Source: Maribacter caenipelagi
Lineage (GTDB): Bacteria; Bacteroidota; Bacteroidia; Flavobacteriales; Flavobacteriaceae
DNA: 64,000 nucleotides
Assembly: GCF_004364175.1 (NCBI RefSeq)
Contig: NZ_SNZW01000016.1
Location: 92,693-156,692 of the forward strand
Reading direction: 5' to 3'
In this document: piece after piece, positions 19,329 to 29,671 of the stretch
Position numbering within the stretch: the stretch's first letter is position 1
Layout: every line of letters starts with the position of its first letter
Translations under genes and position numbers: made by a program
The notes under the pieces: generated by a model
Database searches by the model: none
Told to the model about the DNA's origin: nothing
The model's input: the letters and a program-made list of their open reading frames with translations, nothing else

Positions 19329-20429
19329 CTAGAGATTATGGGTCAAAGATTTCACAATTTGGTTGTCTGAAAGAAATTCCTTGAGAATAACCTTAATAGC
19401 GGTATAACCAGGTACGGCAACTATCATTCCTACAGTGCCAAATAATAATCCAGCAATAATAATGACTAAGAAAATCTCTAATGGATGAGATTTTACGCTA
19501 TTTGAAAATATAAAAGGTTGAGAGAAAAAGTTGTCTACTAGTTGGCCAATTAATAACCCGATAAAGACATATCCCGTTTTTGGTAATATCACTGCACTAA
19601 AATCAGAACCTAAATTACTGGTCATGGTCAAGGTCAACATAATTACACCACCAATGATTGGTCCTAAATAGGGTATAATGTTGAATAGAGCACAAAGAAA
19701 TGCTATAACTACTGCATTTTCAATACCTACTATAAGTAAAATTATAGTGTAAATCACGAATAGAATAAATATTTGAAGTAGCAGACCAACAAAGTATCTT
19801 GATAATAGCCCATTGATTTTGCCAATAGAATTTGTAGTGCCTTTCTTTTTATCTACAGGAATAAATATCAATAAACCATGTTCGAATAATTTGCTGTCCT
19901 TCAAAAAGAAAAAGGATATAAAAAGAACTGAAAACAAGCCAATACTTGCCGTACTCAAAACATTTAAAAAGGAATTTAAAAAGTTGGGTATAAAGCCAAT
20001 ATCTAGACCTTGTAAAATATTTTTTTCTAAACCTGTGTCATCAATGACATCTTCAACTATATGGGAAGAAAGCCCCAAATAATTAGTAATTTGATGATAT
20101 AATGTATTTAGGCTTGTCTGTAAATCATCAATATCAAGTAAAGATAAATTTTTGCCTTGCTCTGATAATAAAGGAATGAATAAGGCAACAATACCGACCA
20201 ATAAACCAACCATTAAGAGCATGGTTATGATTACTGCAAGTATATTAGGTAGTTTAAGCCGTAATCTAAAAAAACGTACCAACGGGCTACCAATTAACGC
20301 GACAACTGCAGCAATGGCTAAATATGCTATTACAGATTGTATAGTGTATAGAAAGTAAAGTAAAAGTGCGATGCCAATTAATACACCTATAGCTCTTAAT
20401 ATGCCTTGTGAGATGGTTTTTGAGGTCAT
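19329..20429 (-). CDS. AI-2E family transporter (PerM-like permease)
   Basis: This 366-residue inner-membrane protein has about eight hydrophobic segments. The first two are near residues 12-45 and one is near 60-85. A less hydrophobic extra-membrane stretch of about 90-150 precedes the C-terminal bundle, which carries the family motif FNIIPYLGPIIGG. Members of this family export small molecules or ions; the autoinducer-2 name comes from one member and should not be taken as the substrate here. It starts 3 nt after the DUF4159 stop and ends 6 nt before the methyltransferase, so it is an inner gene of the tsaD operon. Confidence 0.9.
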   Translation of the reverse strand: MTSKTISQGILRAIGVLIGIALLLYFLYTIQSVIAYLAIAAVVALIGSPLVRFFRLRLKLPNILAVIITMLLMVGLLVGIVALFIPLLSEQGKNLSLLDIDDLQTSLNTLYHQITNYLGLSSHIVEDVIDDTGLEKNILQGLDIGFIPNFLNSFLNVLSTASIGLFSVLFISFFFLKDSKLFEHGLLIFIPVDKKKGTTNSIGKINGLLSRYFVGLLLQIFILFVIYTIILLIVGIENAVVIAFLCALFNIIPYLGPIIGGVIMLTLTMTSNLGSDFSAVILPKTGYVFIGLLIGQLVDNFFSQPFIFSNSVKSHPLEIFLVIIIAGLLFGTVGMIVAVPGYTAIKVILKEFLSDNQIVKSLTHNL

Positions 20430-20432
20430 TGA

Positions 20433-21089
20433 TTAATTTTTAAAAACGTAGGTTATAATATTTGCACCCATTTGTAAAGCTTTTTCTCTAACCTCAGCGG
20501 TATCATTGTGTACTGTAGGGTCTTCCCAACCGTCACCTAAATCTGATTCTGAAGTAAATAGCAAGACTATTCTATTATTATGAGAAATGGCAAATGCTTG
20601 GGGCCGTTGTCCATCGTGTTCGTGTATTTTTGGTAATCCCTTAGGGAAGGTATACTGATTTGAAAAAATAGGATGATCGGCTCCCAATTCCTCTAATTCC
20701 GTATTAGGAAAAAGTCTTTTGATTTCTCGCGTAATGTAAGGCTTCATTCCATAATTGTCATCAATATGTAAAAAGCCACCAGACAATAGATAGGTTCTTA
20801 AGTTTTCTAGTTCATCATCAGAAAACACGACGTTACCGTGCCCGGTCATATGTAAAAAAGGGTACTGAAAAATAGAACTGCTGCCAACTTCTATGGTTTC
20901 AGGTTTACTTTCAATGGTGGTGTCTATATTATTGTTGCAGTAGTTGATTAAATTAGGCAATGCAGTTGGGTTGGCATACCAATCCCCACCGCCTTGATAT
21001 TTTAATATAGCTATTTCTTGGGCACTGACAGACCAGCAAAAAAATAATATGAAAAAGCATAAGGCAGAAATAATTTTTTTCATATTCAA
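20433..21089 (-). CDS. DUF4159 domain-containing exported protein
   Basis: This 218-residue protein has a cleavable signal peptide (MKKIISALCFFILFFCWSVS then AQ). A single domain with a class I glutamine-amidotransferase-like/ThuA-like fold flavour follows: LKYQGGGDWYANPTALPNL, FLHMTGHGNVVFSDDE, LLSGGFLHIDDNYG, ADHPIFSNQYTFPKGLP. This matches DUF4159, of unknown function and usually periplasmic. Two Met codons (21089 and 21083) are possible starts. It sits in the tsaD-rsmE operon, 52 nt after rsmE. No catalytic residues can be assigned. Confidence 0.85.
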   Translation of the reverse strand: MNMKKIISALCFFILFFCWSVSAQEIAILKYQGGGDWYANPTALPNLINYCNNNIDTTIESKPETIEVGSSSIFQYPFLHMTGHGNVVFSDDELENLRTYLLSGGFLHIDDNYGMKPYITREIKRLFPNTELEELGADHPIFSNQYTFPKGLPKIHEHDGQRPQAFAISHNNRIVLLFTSESDLGDGWEDPTVHNDTAEVREKALQMGANIITYVFKN

Positions 21090-21141
21090 ATTTACAAAAA
21101 TAGGTTGTGATAATTTGAAGGAGTATTTTTTAGAGATTCAA

Positions 21142-21849
21142 TTATCCGTTATTAATCGTCGCAATAATAGTACAGGCGACAATGGCCGCTGTTTCTGTTC
21201 TTAATCTTGTTTTACCCATCGCAACGGGTGCATAGCCTTTTTGCATTGCATTTTTTATTTCTTCTGGTGAAAAATCACCTTCGGGACCAATTAAAATAGT
21301 AACATCTTTATCTGCCGCAACTCTTCTTTTTAGTTCATGACGTTCTGTGTCTTCACAATGCGCAATAAACTGTAAACCCGAAATAGGTTTTTCTAAAAAC
21401 TCAGTGATACTAATGGGTTCGTTTAGTTTTGGTAAATATGTTTGCAGCGATTGTTTCATGGCAGACTCTAGCACACGTTGCATTCGTTCAAGTTTTAATA
21501 CCTTACGTTCTGATCTATCACAAATGATAGGTGTTATTTCATCTACGCCTATTTCGGTAGCTTTTTCTAAAAACCACTCAAAACGATCATTCATTTTTGT
21601 TGGCGCTACTGCCATATGTAGCCAATAAGATTTTGGATGCGTTTTTTTAGAGGATATAAGATCTACTTCACATTTTTTAATATTGTCACCAATAATTATG
21701 GCTTCAAATAAGTAACCGCTACCATTTGTAATCCATAATTCATCGCCATTTCTTTTTCTTAAAACCTTAATGATATGTTTGCTTTCATTACTGTCGAAAA
21801 AGAAAGTAGTGTCGGTGTCTTTAATATCAGGATTAAAAAATAGTTGCAT
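21142..21849 (-). CDS. rsmE: 16S rRNA (uracil-1498-N3)-methyltransferase RsmE
   Basis: This 235-residue SPOUT-class methyltransferase modifies U1498 of 16S rRNA. Visible marks are an N-terminal PUA-like domain (HIIKVLRKRNGDELWITNGSG), the segment KATEIGVDEITPI and the knotted SAM site ILIGPEGDFSPEEI with LRTETAAI near the C-terminus. Length is normal. It lies 17 nt after tsaD, inside the minus-strand housekeeping operon. Confidence 0.96.
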   Translation of the reverse strand: MQLFFNPDIKDTDTTFFFDSNESKHIIKVLRKRNGDELWITNGSGYLFEAIIIGDNIKKCEVDLISSKKTHPKSYWLHMAVAPTKMNDRFEWFLEKATEIGVDEITPIICDRSERKVLKLERMQRVLESAMKQSLQTYLPKLNEPISITEFLEKPISGLQFIAHCEDTERHELKRRVAADKDVTILIGPEGDFSPEEIKNAMQKGYAPVAMGKTRLRTETAAIVACTIIATINNG

Positions 21850-21866
21850 ACGGATTGGTTTATAAA

Positions 21867-22895
21867 CTAAGATATAACGTATCTGGCTTTTGCCGTAACA
21901 TCTTGTTGTGAAAATTGTTCGTCTTTATATTTTTGATACCCTACAATACCAATCATTGCGGCATTATCTGTACAGTATTCAAATTTGGGTATGTAGGTTT
22001 TCCAACCATATTTTGTTTGAGCTTCTGTCAAAACTTTTCGAATGCCCGAGTTTGCTGATACTCCGCCGCCGATAGCAATTTCTTTTATACCAGTTTGCTT
22101 TACTGCTTTTTTTAATTTTTTCATCAATATGGTGATAATAGTATATTGTATTGATGCGCAGATATCTTCTAAGTTGTTTTTGATAAAATCTGGATTCTCT
22201 TTCGTTTTACGCTGAATGAAATAGAGTATGTTCGTTTTTAATCCGCTAAAACTAAAATCTAAATCTTTTACATTAGGAATGGTAAATTCAAATTTATGAG
22301 AATCACCTGTTGCAGCATATTTGTCAATTAAAGGTCCGCCAGGGTAGGGTAATCCTAAAATTTTTGCACTCTTGTCAAATGCTTCTCCAACGGCATCATC
22401 TAAAGTTTGACCTATAATTTTCATGTCAAAAAAATCGTTCACTTGAACAATCTGCGTGTGACCTCCACTTATAGTCAAAGCTAAAAACGGAAATGACGGT
22501 GCCTGCATAGTTTCGTCATCTATAAAATGAGCTAAAATATGGGCTTTCATGTGGTTAACTTCAATAAGCGGTATCTGTAAACCTAATGATAAAGATTTTG
22601 CAAACGATGTGCCTACAAGTAAAGAACCCATTAGTCCAGGTCCGCGTGTAAATGCTATGGCTGATAATTGTTTTTTATCGATATTTGCTTTGGCTATGGC
22701 TTGATGAACAACGGGTACAATATTTTGTTGATGGGCTCTTGATGCAAGTTCTGGTACAACCCCTCCATATTCTTTATGAATAGCCTGGGTGGCGACAACA
22801 TTACTGAGCACTTTATCGTTCATTAAAACTGCCGCAGAAGTGTCATCACAAGAAGATTCTATAGCAAGTATATAAATTGTATCGTGTTCCGGCAT
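21867..22895 (-). CDS. tsaD: tRNA N6-threonylcarbamoyladenosine transferase TsaD
   Basis: This 342-residue cytoplasmic enzyme transfers threonylcarbamoyl from TC-AMP to A37 of ANN-decoding tRNAs, together with TsaB/TsaE. It shows the ASKHA fold motifs LAIESSCDDTSAAV, the metal-binding HMKAH motif, SGGHTQI, GEAFDKSAKILGLPYPGGP, SFSGLKT and GGVSAN. The frame extends 12 codons further to an ATG at 22931, but a -7 element (TACCTTTG) lies within that extension and family length favours the ATG at 22895. It is the first gene of the operon tsaD-rsmE-DUF4159-AI-2E-methyltransferase and diverges from tamB. Confidence 0.97.
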   Translation of the reverse strand: MPEHDTIYILAIESSCDDTSAAVLMNDKVLSNVVATQAIHKEYGGVVPELASRAHQQNIVPVVHQAIAKANIDKKQLSAIAFTRGPGLMGSLLVGTSFAKSLSLGLQIPLIEVNHMKAHILAHFIDDETMQAPSFPFLALTISGGHTQIVQVNDFFDMKIIGQTLDDAVGEAFDKSAKILGLPYPGGPLIDKYAATGDSHKFEFTIPNVKDLDFSFSGLKTNILYFIQRKTKENPDFIKNNLEDICASIQYTIITILMKKLKKAVKQTGIKEIAIGGGVSANSGIRKVLTEAQTKYGWKTYIPKFEYCTDNAAMIGIVGYQKYKDEQFSQQDVTAKARYVIS

Positions 22896-22917
22896 ATTTG
22901 GAATAAAATTTGAATAA

Positions 22918-22925
22918 CAAAGGTA
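22918..22925 (-). promoter_or_regulatory. -7 element TACCTTTG of the tsaD operon
   Basis: The minus strand reads TACCTTTG, an exact TAnnTTTG match, with TTTTTTG about 16 nt upstream as a possible -33 element (a little short of the usual 19-21 nt). Transcription would start near 22912, giving a leader of about 16 nt before the ATG at 22895. Confidence 0.55.
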
Positions 22926-22960
22926 AAACATAAAGACCTATCAAAAAACTGAGAAAAATA

Positions 22961-25900
22961 TTGGTTCGAACATTATTGGTGCTTTTGCTGATATGTGTTT
23001 TGAGTACTATCATTTTTTCATTGCCAGTGGTGCAGACCTTATTGGCGCAGTTTGCTACGAAAAAAATTAACGATCAATATGGTACACATATCAATATTGA
23101 ACGCCTGAAAGTTTCGTTGATTTCTTGGAATACCGGCTTAGAAGGCGTCTTTATAGAAGACTACAAACAAGACACTTTATTCTATGTCAATGAGCTTAAA
23201 ACTTCTATTTTAAGTATTAATAATTTGGTGCAGGGTAGCTTAGAATTCGGAGATATTGAAGTTGATGAATTGAACTTTAAGCTCAAGACATATTTCGGAG
23301 AAACGAATACTAATCTTGAGGTTTTTGTAGATAAGCTCGATGATGGTAAACCTAGAGAGCCGGGTACACCACCTTTTAGGCTTTCTTCATCTTATGTGGA
23401 CATAGAAAATAGTAGGTTCAAGTATATTGATGAAAATTTAAATAACACTACTATTTTAAATTTTGATAGTCTTAATATTGGTGCGGCCGATTTTTTAATT
23501 CTAGGGCCAGAGGTTTCTACAGATATTCAAGAAATGTCTTTCTATAGCAATCGTGGGTTAAAAGTAGAAAGACTAGCAACAAATTTTAAGTACACGAAGC
23601 AGCAAATGCGTTTCGATTCTTTGAAAATAAAAACTCCACTATCAGCTTTAGATGGTAATCTAGTATTTAATTATAATCGTGAAGATTTTAAAGATTTTTT
23701 AAATAAAGTGAATGTTGTTGCAGAGTTTAAGGAGTCTAAAGTCGCCTTTGATGAAATTAACTTGCTATACAATGAATTTGGTAAAGGAAAAGAGGTTACG
23801 TTCAATGCCAACGTAAATGGAGTTTTAAATGACTTGAATACAGATAATCTTTTCTTATTTTCTGATGATACCGGTATACGTGGCAATTTTAATTTTAAAA
23901 ACTTATTCAGCAAACAAAAGCCATTCAGCTTAAATGCTGAAATGAAAAATGTTACAAGTAGTTATTATCAATTAAACGCCTTGTTGCCCAATCTAATCGG
24001 TAAATCTTTGCCATCTTCATTCAGTAAATTAGGGCAATTTACTATTCGTGGTACTGCCTTTATCACCAACTCTTCGGTAGATGCGAAAGTAAACTTGAAT
24101 ACTGCCGTAGGTAGTAGCTATGCCGATATCGTTTTAAGTGATTTTAATAATATCGATAATGCTACCTATAAAGGATTCATCTCTTTAATTGATTTTGATT
24201 TGGGTGATTTCACGGAAAATAAAAACCTGGGTAAAACAACCTTAGATTTTAATGTGGAAGGAAAAGGTTTTATCAAGGAGAAACTGAATACAGAGGTCAT
24301 TGGTCAAATTTATTCTATAGAGTTCAACAACTATAATTATCAAGATTTACGGGTTTCGGGTATTATTAAAGATCAGTTATTCGATGGGTCTTTAATTAGT
24401 AACGACGAGAATTTTAAATTTAATTTTAAGGGTCTTGCTAACGTTGCCGAGACTAGAAATAATTTCAATTTCATTGCGTCTGTAGATTATGCCGATCTAA
24501 AGAAATTGAATATTATTAATGATAGCGTTTCTATTTTTAAAGGAAACGTTAGTATGGATATTACGGGTACTACCTTAGATAATATTGTTGGTGATATAAA
24601 CTTTACCCAAACGAGCTATCAAAATGTAAACGACACCTATTATTTCGAAGATTTTGAGGTGACCTCTATTTTCGGAGAAGATCGTGAGCGAACAATTAAT
24701 ATTAACTCACCAGATATTATTACCGGTTTTATGAAGGGTGATTTTAAAGTACGAGAATTGGGTAAACTTGTACAAAACTCTTTAGGTAGTATTTATACAA
24801 ATTACAGACCTTTTCAAATATCTGACGGTCAAAACCTTTCCTTTAATTTTAAAATTTACAATAAGATTGTAGATGTTTTCTTTCCTGAAGTACGGTTCGA
24901 TCCAAACACTTTTATTAAGGGTAATATTGTTGCAGATGAAGGCGATTTTAAACTAAATTTTGAATCTCCGAGTATTGAGGCATTTGGCACAGCTGCAGAT
25001 AATATAGAGGTTAGAATCGATAATAAGAATCCGCTGTTTAATACGTTCGTTTCGGTAGGTGAGTTAGATACACCGTATTACAATTTTAAAGATTTTAACC
25101 TGATCAATACTACATTAAAAGATACGTTGTTCTTTAGGTCTGAATTTAAAGGAGGAAGCGATTTTAATGATTCTTATAACTTGAATTTTTATCACACATT
25201 TAATCAGGACAATAAATCTGTTATTGGTCTTAAAACATCTGATGTTAATTTTAAAGGAAATAAATGGGTACTGAATAAAGATGGAGATACAAAGAACAAG
25301 GTTATTTTAAATAGGGCTCTCGATAGTATTACAATTCAAGAAATTGTAATGAACAATGAAGAGAAAGAGCAGATTAGATTAAAAGGGCAACTGGCAGATT
25401 CAACATATAAAGATCTTCAACTTCAGTTCAAAATTGTATCCTTGGATAAAATAACACCGGTAATCGATAGTCTAAAGCTGCAGGGCGAGGTTAACGGTAC
25501 GCTAAACGTGCTTCAAAAAGACGGTATCTATTTACCATCATCGAATTTGAATATAGAAAAATTCGGGATCAATGATATTCCTTTGGGCGATTTGGTAATT
25601 AATATTATTGGAAATAAAGATTTATCAGAGTTTCAGGTTAATTCTCAATTATCAGATAATAACGTTGAAAAATTTAGTGTAGTTGGTAGTATCGAAAATA
25701 AGGGGGAAATACCCAAAGCAAACCTAATTGCCAATTTTAATAATTTTGGTCTTGAGCCGTTCAGTCCATTGGGTGAAGGTGTTATCGATAATATACGTGG
25801 AGATATTGACGGTAGGGTAAAGATAGAAGGCAATGTAGATAATCCCAATTTCAACGGACTCTTAACTTTAGATAATGCAGGTATTGCGGTACCTTATTTA

Positions 25901-27409
25901 AATGTCGATTATGGCTTTGCACCACGTTCAAGGGTGGTTCTCAGAGATCAGACTTTTGATTTTGAAAATATAGCATTAGAAGACGTTGCAAAAGGTACTC
26001 GGGCAAATTTAGATGGTACAATTAGTCATAGTTTTTTTAAAGATTGGGTGTTAGACTTAAACGTTGATACTAAGAATGATAAATTCTTAATTCTGAATAC
26101 AGAGTTTAAAGAAGGAGAGTTGTATTATGGTACTGGTTATTTAAACGGAACAGGGCGTATTTACGGACCAACAACTGCTTTGAATATCACGGTAGACGGA
26201 TCAACGGCAAAAGGAACTTCTTTGAAAATACCTTTAAGCGATGTGGCTAGTGTAGGTGATTATTCATTTATCAATTTTTTAGAAAAGAAAGATAGGCAAA
26301 GAATAGAAAGTCAACGTCAGCTTAAAGATTATCAAGGTTTGGAATTAGAGTTCAACCTCGACGTAACACCTGATGCCGAAGTTGAAATTGTAACTGATAC
26401 CAAAACAGGAAGTTCTTTAAAAGGTACTGGGGTAGGGATTATTTTGATACAGATCAATACTAACGGTAAGTTTGAAATGTATGGTGATTATGTTGTGGTT
26501 ACAGGTGAGTTCAATTATAAGTTTGGAGGTATAATAGATAAGAAATTTAAAGTAGAACCTGGTGGAACTATAAACTGGGATCAAAAACCATTAGAAGCTT
26601 TATTGGACATGGAAGCGGTTTACTCTTTAAATGCGAATCCTGCTCCATTACTTGATGATGTCGGATTTACAAGGAGAATACCGACAGATGTTATTATTAG
26701 TTTAACGGGACAACTTCAAAAACCAGATATAGATTTTGGTATTGAATTTCCTGGTACAAGCTCTATAGTTAAGTCAGAGTTGGAGTACACTTTGCAGGAT
26801 CCAACGGTAGAGGAGAAGAATGCTATATTTTTATTGGCACAAGGTACCTTTGTTAATTCTCAGAGCGGAATTAATCAACAAGCGATAACGGGTAACTTAG
26901 TCCAAAGTGCATCAAGTATTCTAAACTCAATTTTAAGTGGAGGTAATGATAAGTTTAATCTAGGACTTTCTTACGAACAGGGTATCTTGGACCGCTCTGC
27001 AGATATTGAAACGGATGATAGAATAGGGGTAACGGTATCTACGCAAATATCCGATAGAATATTATTTAACGGTAAAGTAGGTGTACCGGTGGGTGCTTCT
27101 AGCGAAACATTGGTGGCAGGTGATTTTGAAATACAAGTTTTATTAAATGAAGAAGGTACTTTAAGTGCTAATTTCTTTAGTAGACAAAGTGAAATACAAG
27201 CATATTTGTCTGATCAACAAGGCTCTACTCAAGGGGCTGGAATTTCTTACGAAGTAGATTTTAATAATTTCAAAGAACTCTTTCAAAAAATATTGGCAAC
27301 TAAACCAATTGAAAAGAAAGAACCAGTAAAAGAAATCGAAACCCCATCTTCTGTCATGGGTAATGATAGTTTAATTCGATTTTACGATAAGCCGAAATCA
27401 TTGAATTAA
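22961..27409 (+). CDS. TamB-like translocation/assembly module protein (DUF490)
   Basis: This 1482-residue AsmA/TamB-type protein is anchored by one N-terminal membrane helix (VRTLLVLLLICVLSTIIFSLP). A very long repetitive beta-strand region follows, predicted to form a hydrophobic groove across the periplasm. The C-terminal DUF490 domain lies about residues 1050-1440 (LEFNLDVTPDAEVEIVTD, LTGQLQKPDIDFGIEFPG, NAIFLLAQGTFV, GKVGVPVG). Family members help outer-membrane protein assembly or carry phospholipids between membranes. No ATG exists between the upstream stop (22931) and the helix; TTG at 22961 is the best available start, with a few upstream codons also possible. It is divergent from tsaD across only 65 nt, so the two share a control region. 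Confidence 0.9.
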   Translation: MVRTLLVLLLICVLSTIIFSLPVVQTLLAQFATKKINDQYGTHINIERLKVSLISWNTGLEGVFIEDYKQDTLFYVNELKTSILSINNLVQGSLEFGDIEVDELNFKLKTYFGETNTNLEVFVDKLDDGKPREPGTPPFRLSSSYVDIENSRFKYIDENLNNTTILNFDSLNIGAADFLILGPEVSTDIQEMSFYSNRGLKVERLATNFKYTKQQMRFDSLKIKTPLSALDGNLVFNYNREDFKDFLNKVNVVAEFKESKVAFDEINLLYNEFGKGKEVTFNANVNGVLNDLNTDNLFLFSDDTGIRGNFNFKNLFSKQKPFSLNAEMKNVTSSYYQLNALLPNLIGKSLPSSFSKLGQFTIRGTAFITNSSVDAKVNLNTAVGSSYADIVLSDFNNIDNATYKGFISLIDFDLGDFTENKNLGKTTLDFNVEGKGFIKEKLNTEVIGQIYSIEFNNYNYQDLRVSGIIKDQLFDGSLISNDENFKFNFKGLANVAETRNNFNFIASVDYADLKKLNIINDSVSIFKGNVSMDITGTTLDNIVGDINFTQTSYQNVNDTYYFEDFEVTSIFGEDRERTININSPDIITGFMKGDFKVRELGKLVQNSLGSIYTNYRPFQISDGQNLSFNFKIYNKIVDVFFPEVRFDPNTFIKGNIVADEGDFKLNFESPSIEAFGTAADNIEVRIDNKNPLFNTFVSVGELDTPYYNFKDFNLINTTLKDTLFFRSEFKGGSDFNDSYNLNFYHTFNQDNKSVIGLKTSDVNFKGNKWVLNKDGDTKNKVILNRALDSITIQEIVMNNEEKEQIRLKGQLADSTYKDLQLQFKIVSLDKITPVIDSLKLQGEVNGTLNVLQKDGIYLPSSNLNIEKFGINDIPLGDLVINIIGNKDLSEFQVNSQLSDNNVEKFSVVGSIENKGEIPKANLIANFNNFGLEPFSPLGEGVIDNIRGDIDGRVKIEGNVDNPNFNGLLTLDNAGIAVPYLNVDYGFAPRSRVVLRDQTFDFENIALEDVAKGTRANLDGTISHSFFKDWVLDLNVDTKNDKFLILNTEFKEGELYYGTGYLNGTGRIYGPTTALNITVDGSTAKGTSLKIPLSDVASVGDYSFINFLEKKDRQRIESQRQLKDYQGLELEFNLDVTPDAEVEIVTDTKTGSSLKGTGVGIILIQINTNGKFEMYGDYVVVTGEFNYKFGGIIDKKFKVEPGGTINWDQKPLEALLDMEAVYSLNANPAPLLDDVGFTRRIPTDVIISLTGQLQKPDIDFGIEFPGTSSIVKSELEYTLQDPTVEEKNAIFLLAQGTFVNSQSGINQQAITGNLVQSASSILNSILSGGNDKFNLGLSYEQGILDRSADIETDDRIGVTVSTQISDRILFNGKVGVPVGASSETLVAGDFEIQVLLNEEGTLSANFFSRQSEIQAYLSDQQGSTQGAGISYEVDFNNFKELFQKILATKPIEKKEPVKEIETPSSVMGNDSLIRFYDKPKSLN

Positions 27410-27546
27410 CAGTTAAAAGCTCATCTAATTATGAATAAATAACAAATTTTAAGAATTTGACTATTAATCTGTTATAACGAAATCCTTTTCGTTGATTTTT
27501 TCTTAAAATGCGACTGACTTTTATTCCGATTTCGACTAAGATTTAT

Positions 27547-27554
27547 TACTTTCG
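27547..27554 (+). promoter_or_regulatory. Weak candidate -7 element for pfkA
   Basis: TACTTTCG matches TAnnTTTG at all fixed positions but one and ends 17 nt before the pfkA ATG. No TTTG stands at the expected distance upstream, so support is weak. Confidence 0.3.
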
Positions 27555-27571
27555 TTGGCTTAAATTTTTCC

Positions 27572-28558
27572 ATGTCCGCAGAAATAAAAAAAATAGCAGT
27601 ACTGACTTCAGGAGGTGATTCACCAGGTATGAATGCAGCCATAAGATCAGTTGTTCGTACGTGTGCCTATATGAAGGTAGATTGTGTTGCAGTCTATAGA
27701 GGGTATCAAGGTATGATAGAGGGGGATTTTAAAACTATGGACGCCCGTAGTGTTAACAATATCATTAATAAAGGTGGTACCATATTAAAGTCTGCCCGTT
27801 GTGATGATTTTAGAACTCCAGAAGGTAGAAAAACAGCGCACGAGCAGTTGTTGAAAGCAGGTATAGATGCATTTGTTGTAATTGGTGGTGATGGTAGCTT
27901 TACCGGGGCAATGATTTTCAACAGAGAGTTCAATTTTCCTGTAATCGGTATACCTGGTACAATTGATAACGATATTTTCGGAACTACATTCACTTTAGGT
28001 TTTGACACAGCTTTAAATACTGTCGTTGAGTGTATTGATAAGATTAGAGATACAGCAAGTTCTCACAACAGACTTTTCTTCGTAGAAGTAATGGGAAGAG
28101 ACGTTGGGCATATTGCATTAAATGCAGGTGTTGGTGCGGGTGCTGAAGAAATTTTGATACCAGAAGAGAATTTAGGTTTAGATAGATTGCTTGAATCTTT
28201 AAAAAGAAGTAAAGAATCTGGTAAATCTTCAAGTATCGTAATTGTTGCCGAAGGTGATAAATCTGGTAAAAACGTATTCGAACTTAAAGAATATGTTGAG
28301 GAACATTTACCGATATACGATGTGCGTGTATCTGTACTTGGGCATATGCAAAGAGGTGGAGCACCTTCTTGTTTTGATCGTGTTCTTGCAAGTAGAATGG
28401 GAGTAAAGGCCGTAGAGGCTTTGTTGGAAGGTAAAACAAACCTAATGGTAGGTATTCAAGATAACAAGCTAACATTAACACCTATCAATAAGGCGATTAA
28501 AGGGCATACAAAAATTGATAAGGAGCTCATAAGAGTTTCAGAAATAATGACTACATAA
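27572..28558 (+). CDS. pfkA: ATP-dependent 6-phosphofructokinase
   Basis: This 328-residue cytoplasmic enzyme phosphorylates fructose-6-phosphate to fructose-1,6-bisphosphate with ATP. The motifs are those of the ATP-dependent bacterial PfkA group: TSGGDSPGMNAAIR at the N-terminus, VIGGDGSFTGA, the catalytic GTIDNDIFGTTFTLGFDTA, FFVEVMGRDVGHIAL and LGHMQRGG. The Gly after GGDG is the usual sign of ATP rather than PPi use. Length is normal. gapA follows after 24 nt, so the two are probably co-transcribed. Confidence 0.97.
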   Translation: MSAEIKKIAVLTSGGDSPGMNAAIRSVVRTCAYMKVDCVAVYRGYQGMIEGDFKTMDARSVNNIINKGGTILKSARCDDFRTPEGRKTAHEQLLKAGIDAFVVIGGDGSFTGAMIFNREFNFPVIGIPGTIDNDIFGTTFTLGFDTALNTVVECIDKIRDTASSHNRLFFVEVMGRDVGHIALNAGVGAGAEEILIPEENLGLDRLLESLKRSKESGKSSSIVIVAEGDKSGKNVFELKEYVEEHLPIYDVRVSVLGHMQRGGAPSCFDRVLASRMGVKAVEALLEGKTNLMVGIQDNKLTLTPINKAIKGHTKIDKELIRVSEIMTT

Positions 28559-28564
28559 TATTAA

Positions 28565-29584
<1,020 letters not shown>

Positions 29585-29612
29585 CCTTCATTTTAGTATA
29601 ACAAAGATATAT

Positions 29613-29656
29613 CCTGAAAATGAGGCGATTTTTCCTTATTTTCAGGTTTATTTTTT
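29613..29656 (+). terminator. Terminator of the pfkA-gapA operon
   Basis: A 13-bp stem with one G-T wobble (29613-29625 with 29634-29646, 8-nt loop) is followed by a T-rich run. It lies 28 nt after the gapA stop and 16 nt before the next start codon. Confidence 0.85.
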
Positions 29657-29671
29657 AAAGACATTCGGTAT

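Noticed and set aside
19329..20429. Quorum-sensing function for the AI-2E family permease
   Set aside because: The family name derives from one member; no luxS or signalling gene is nearby and the context is housekeeping.
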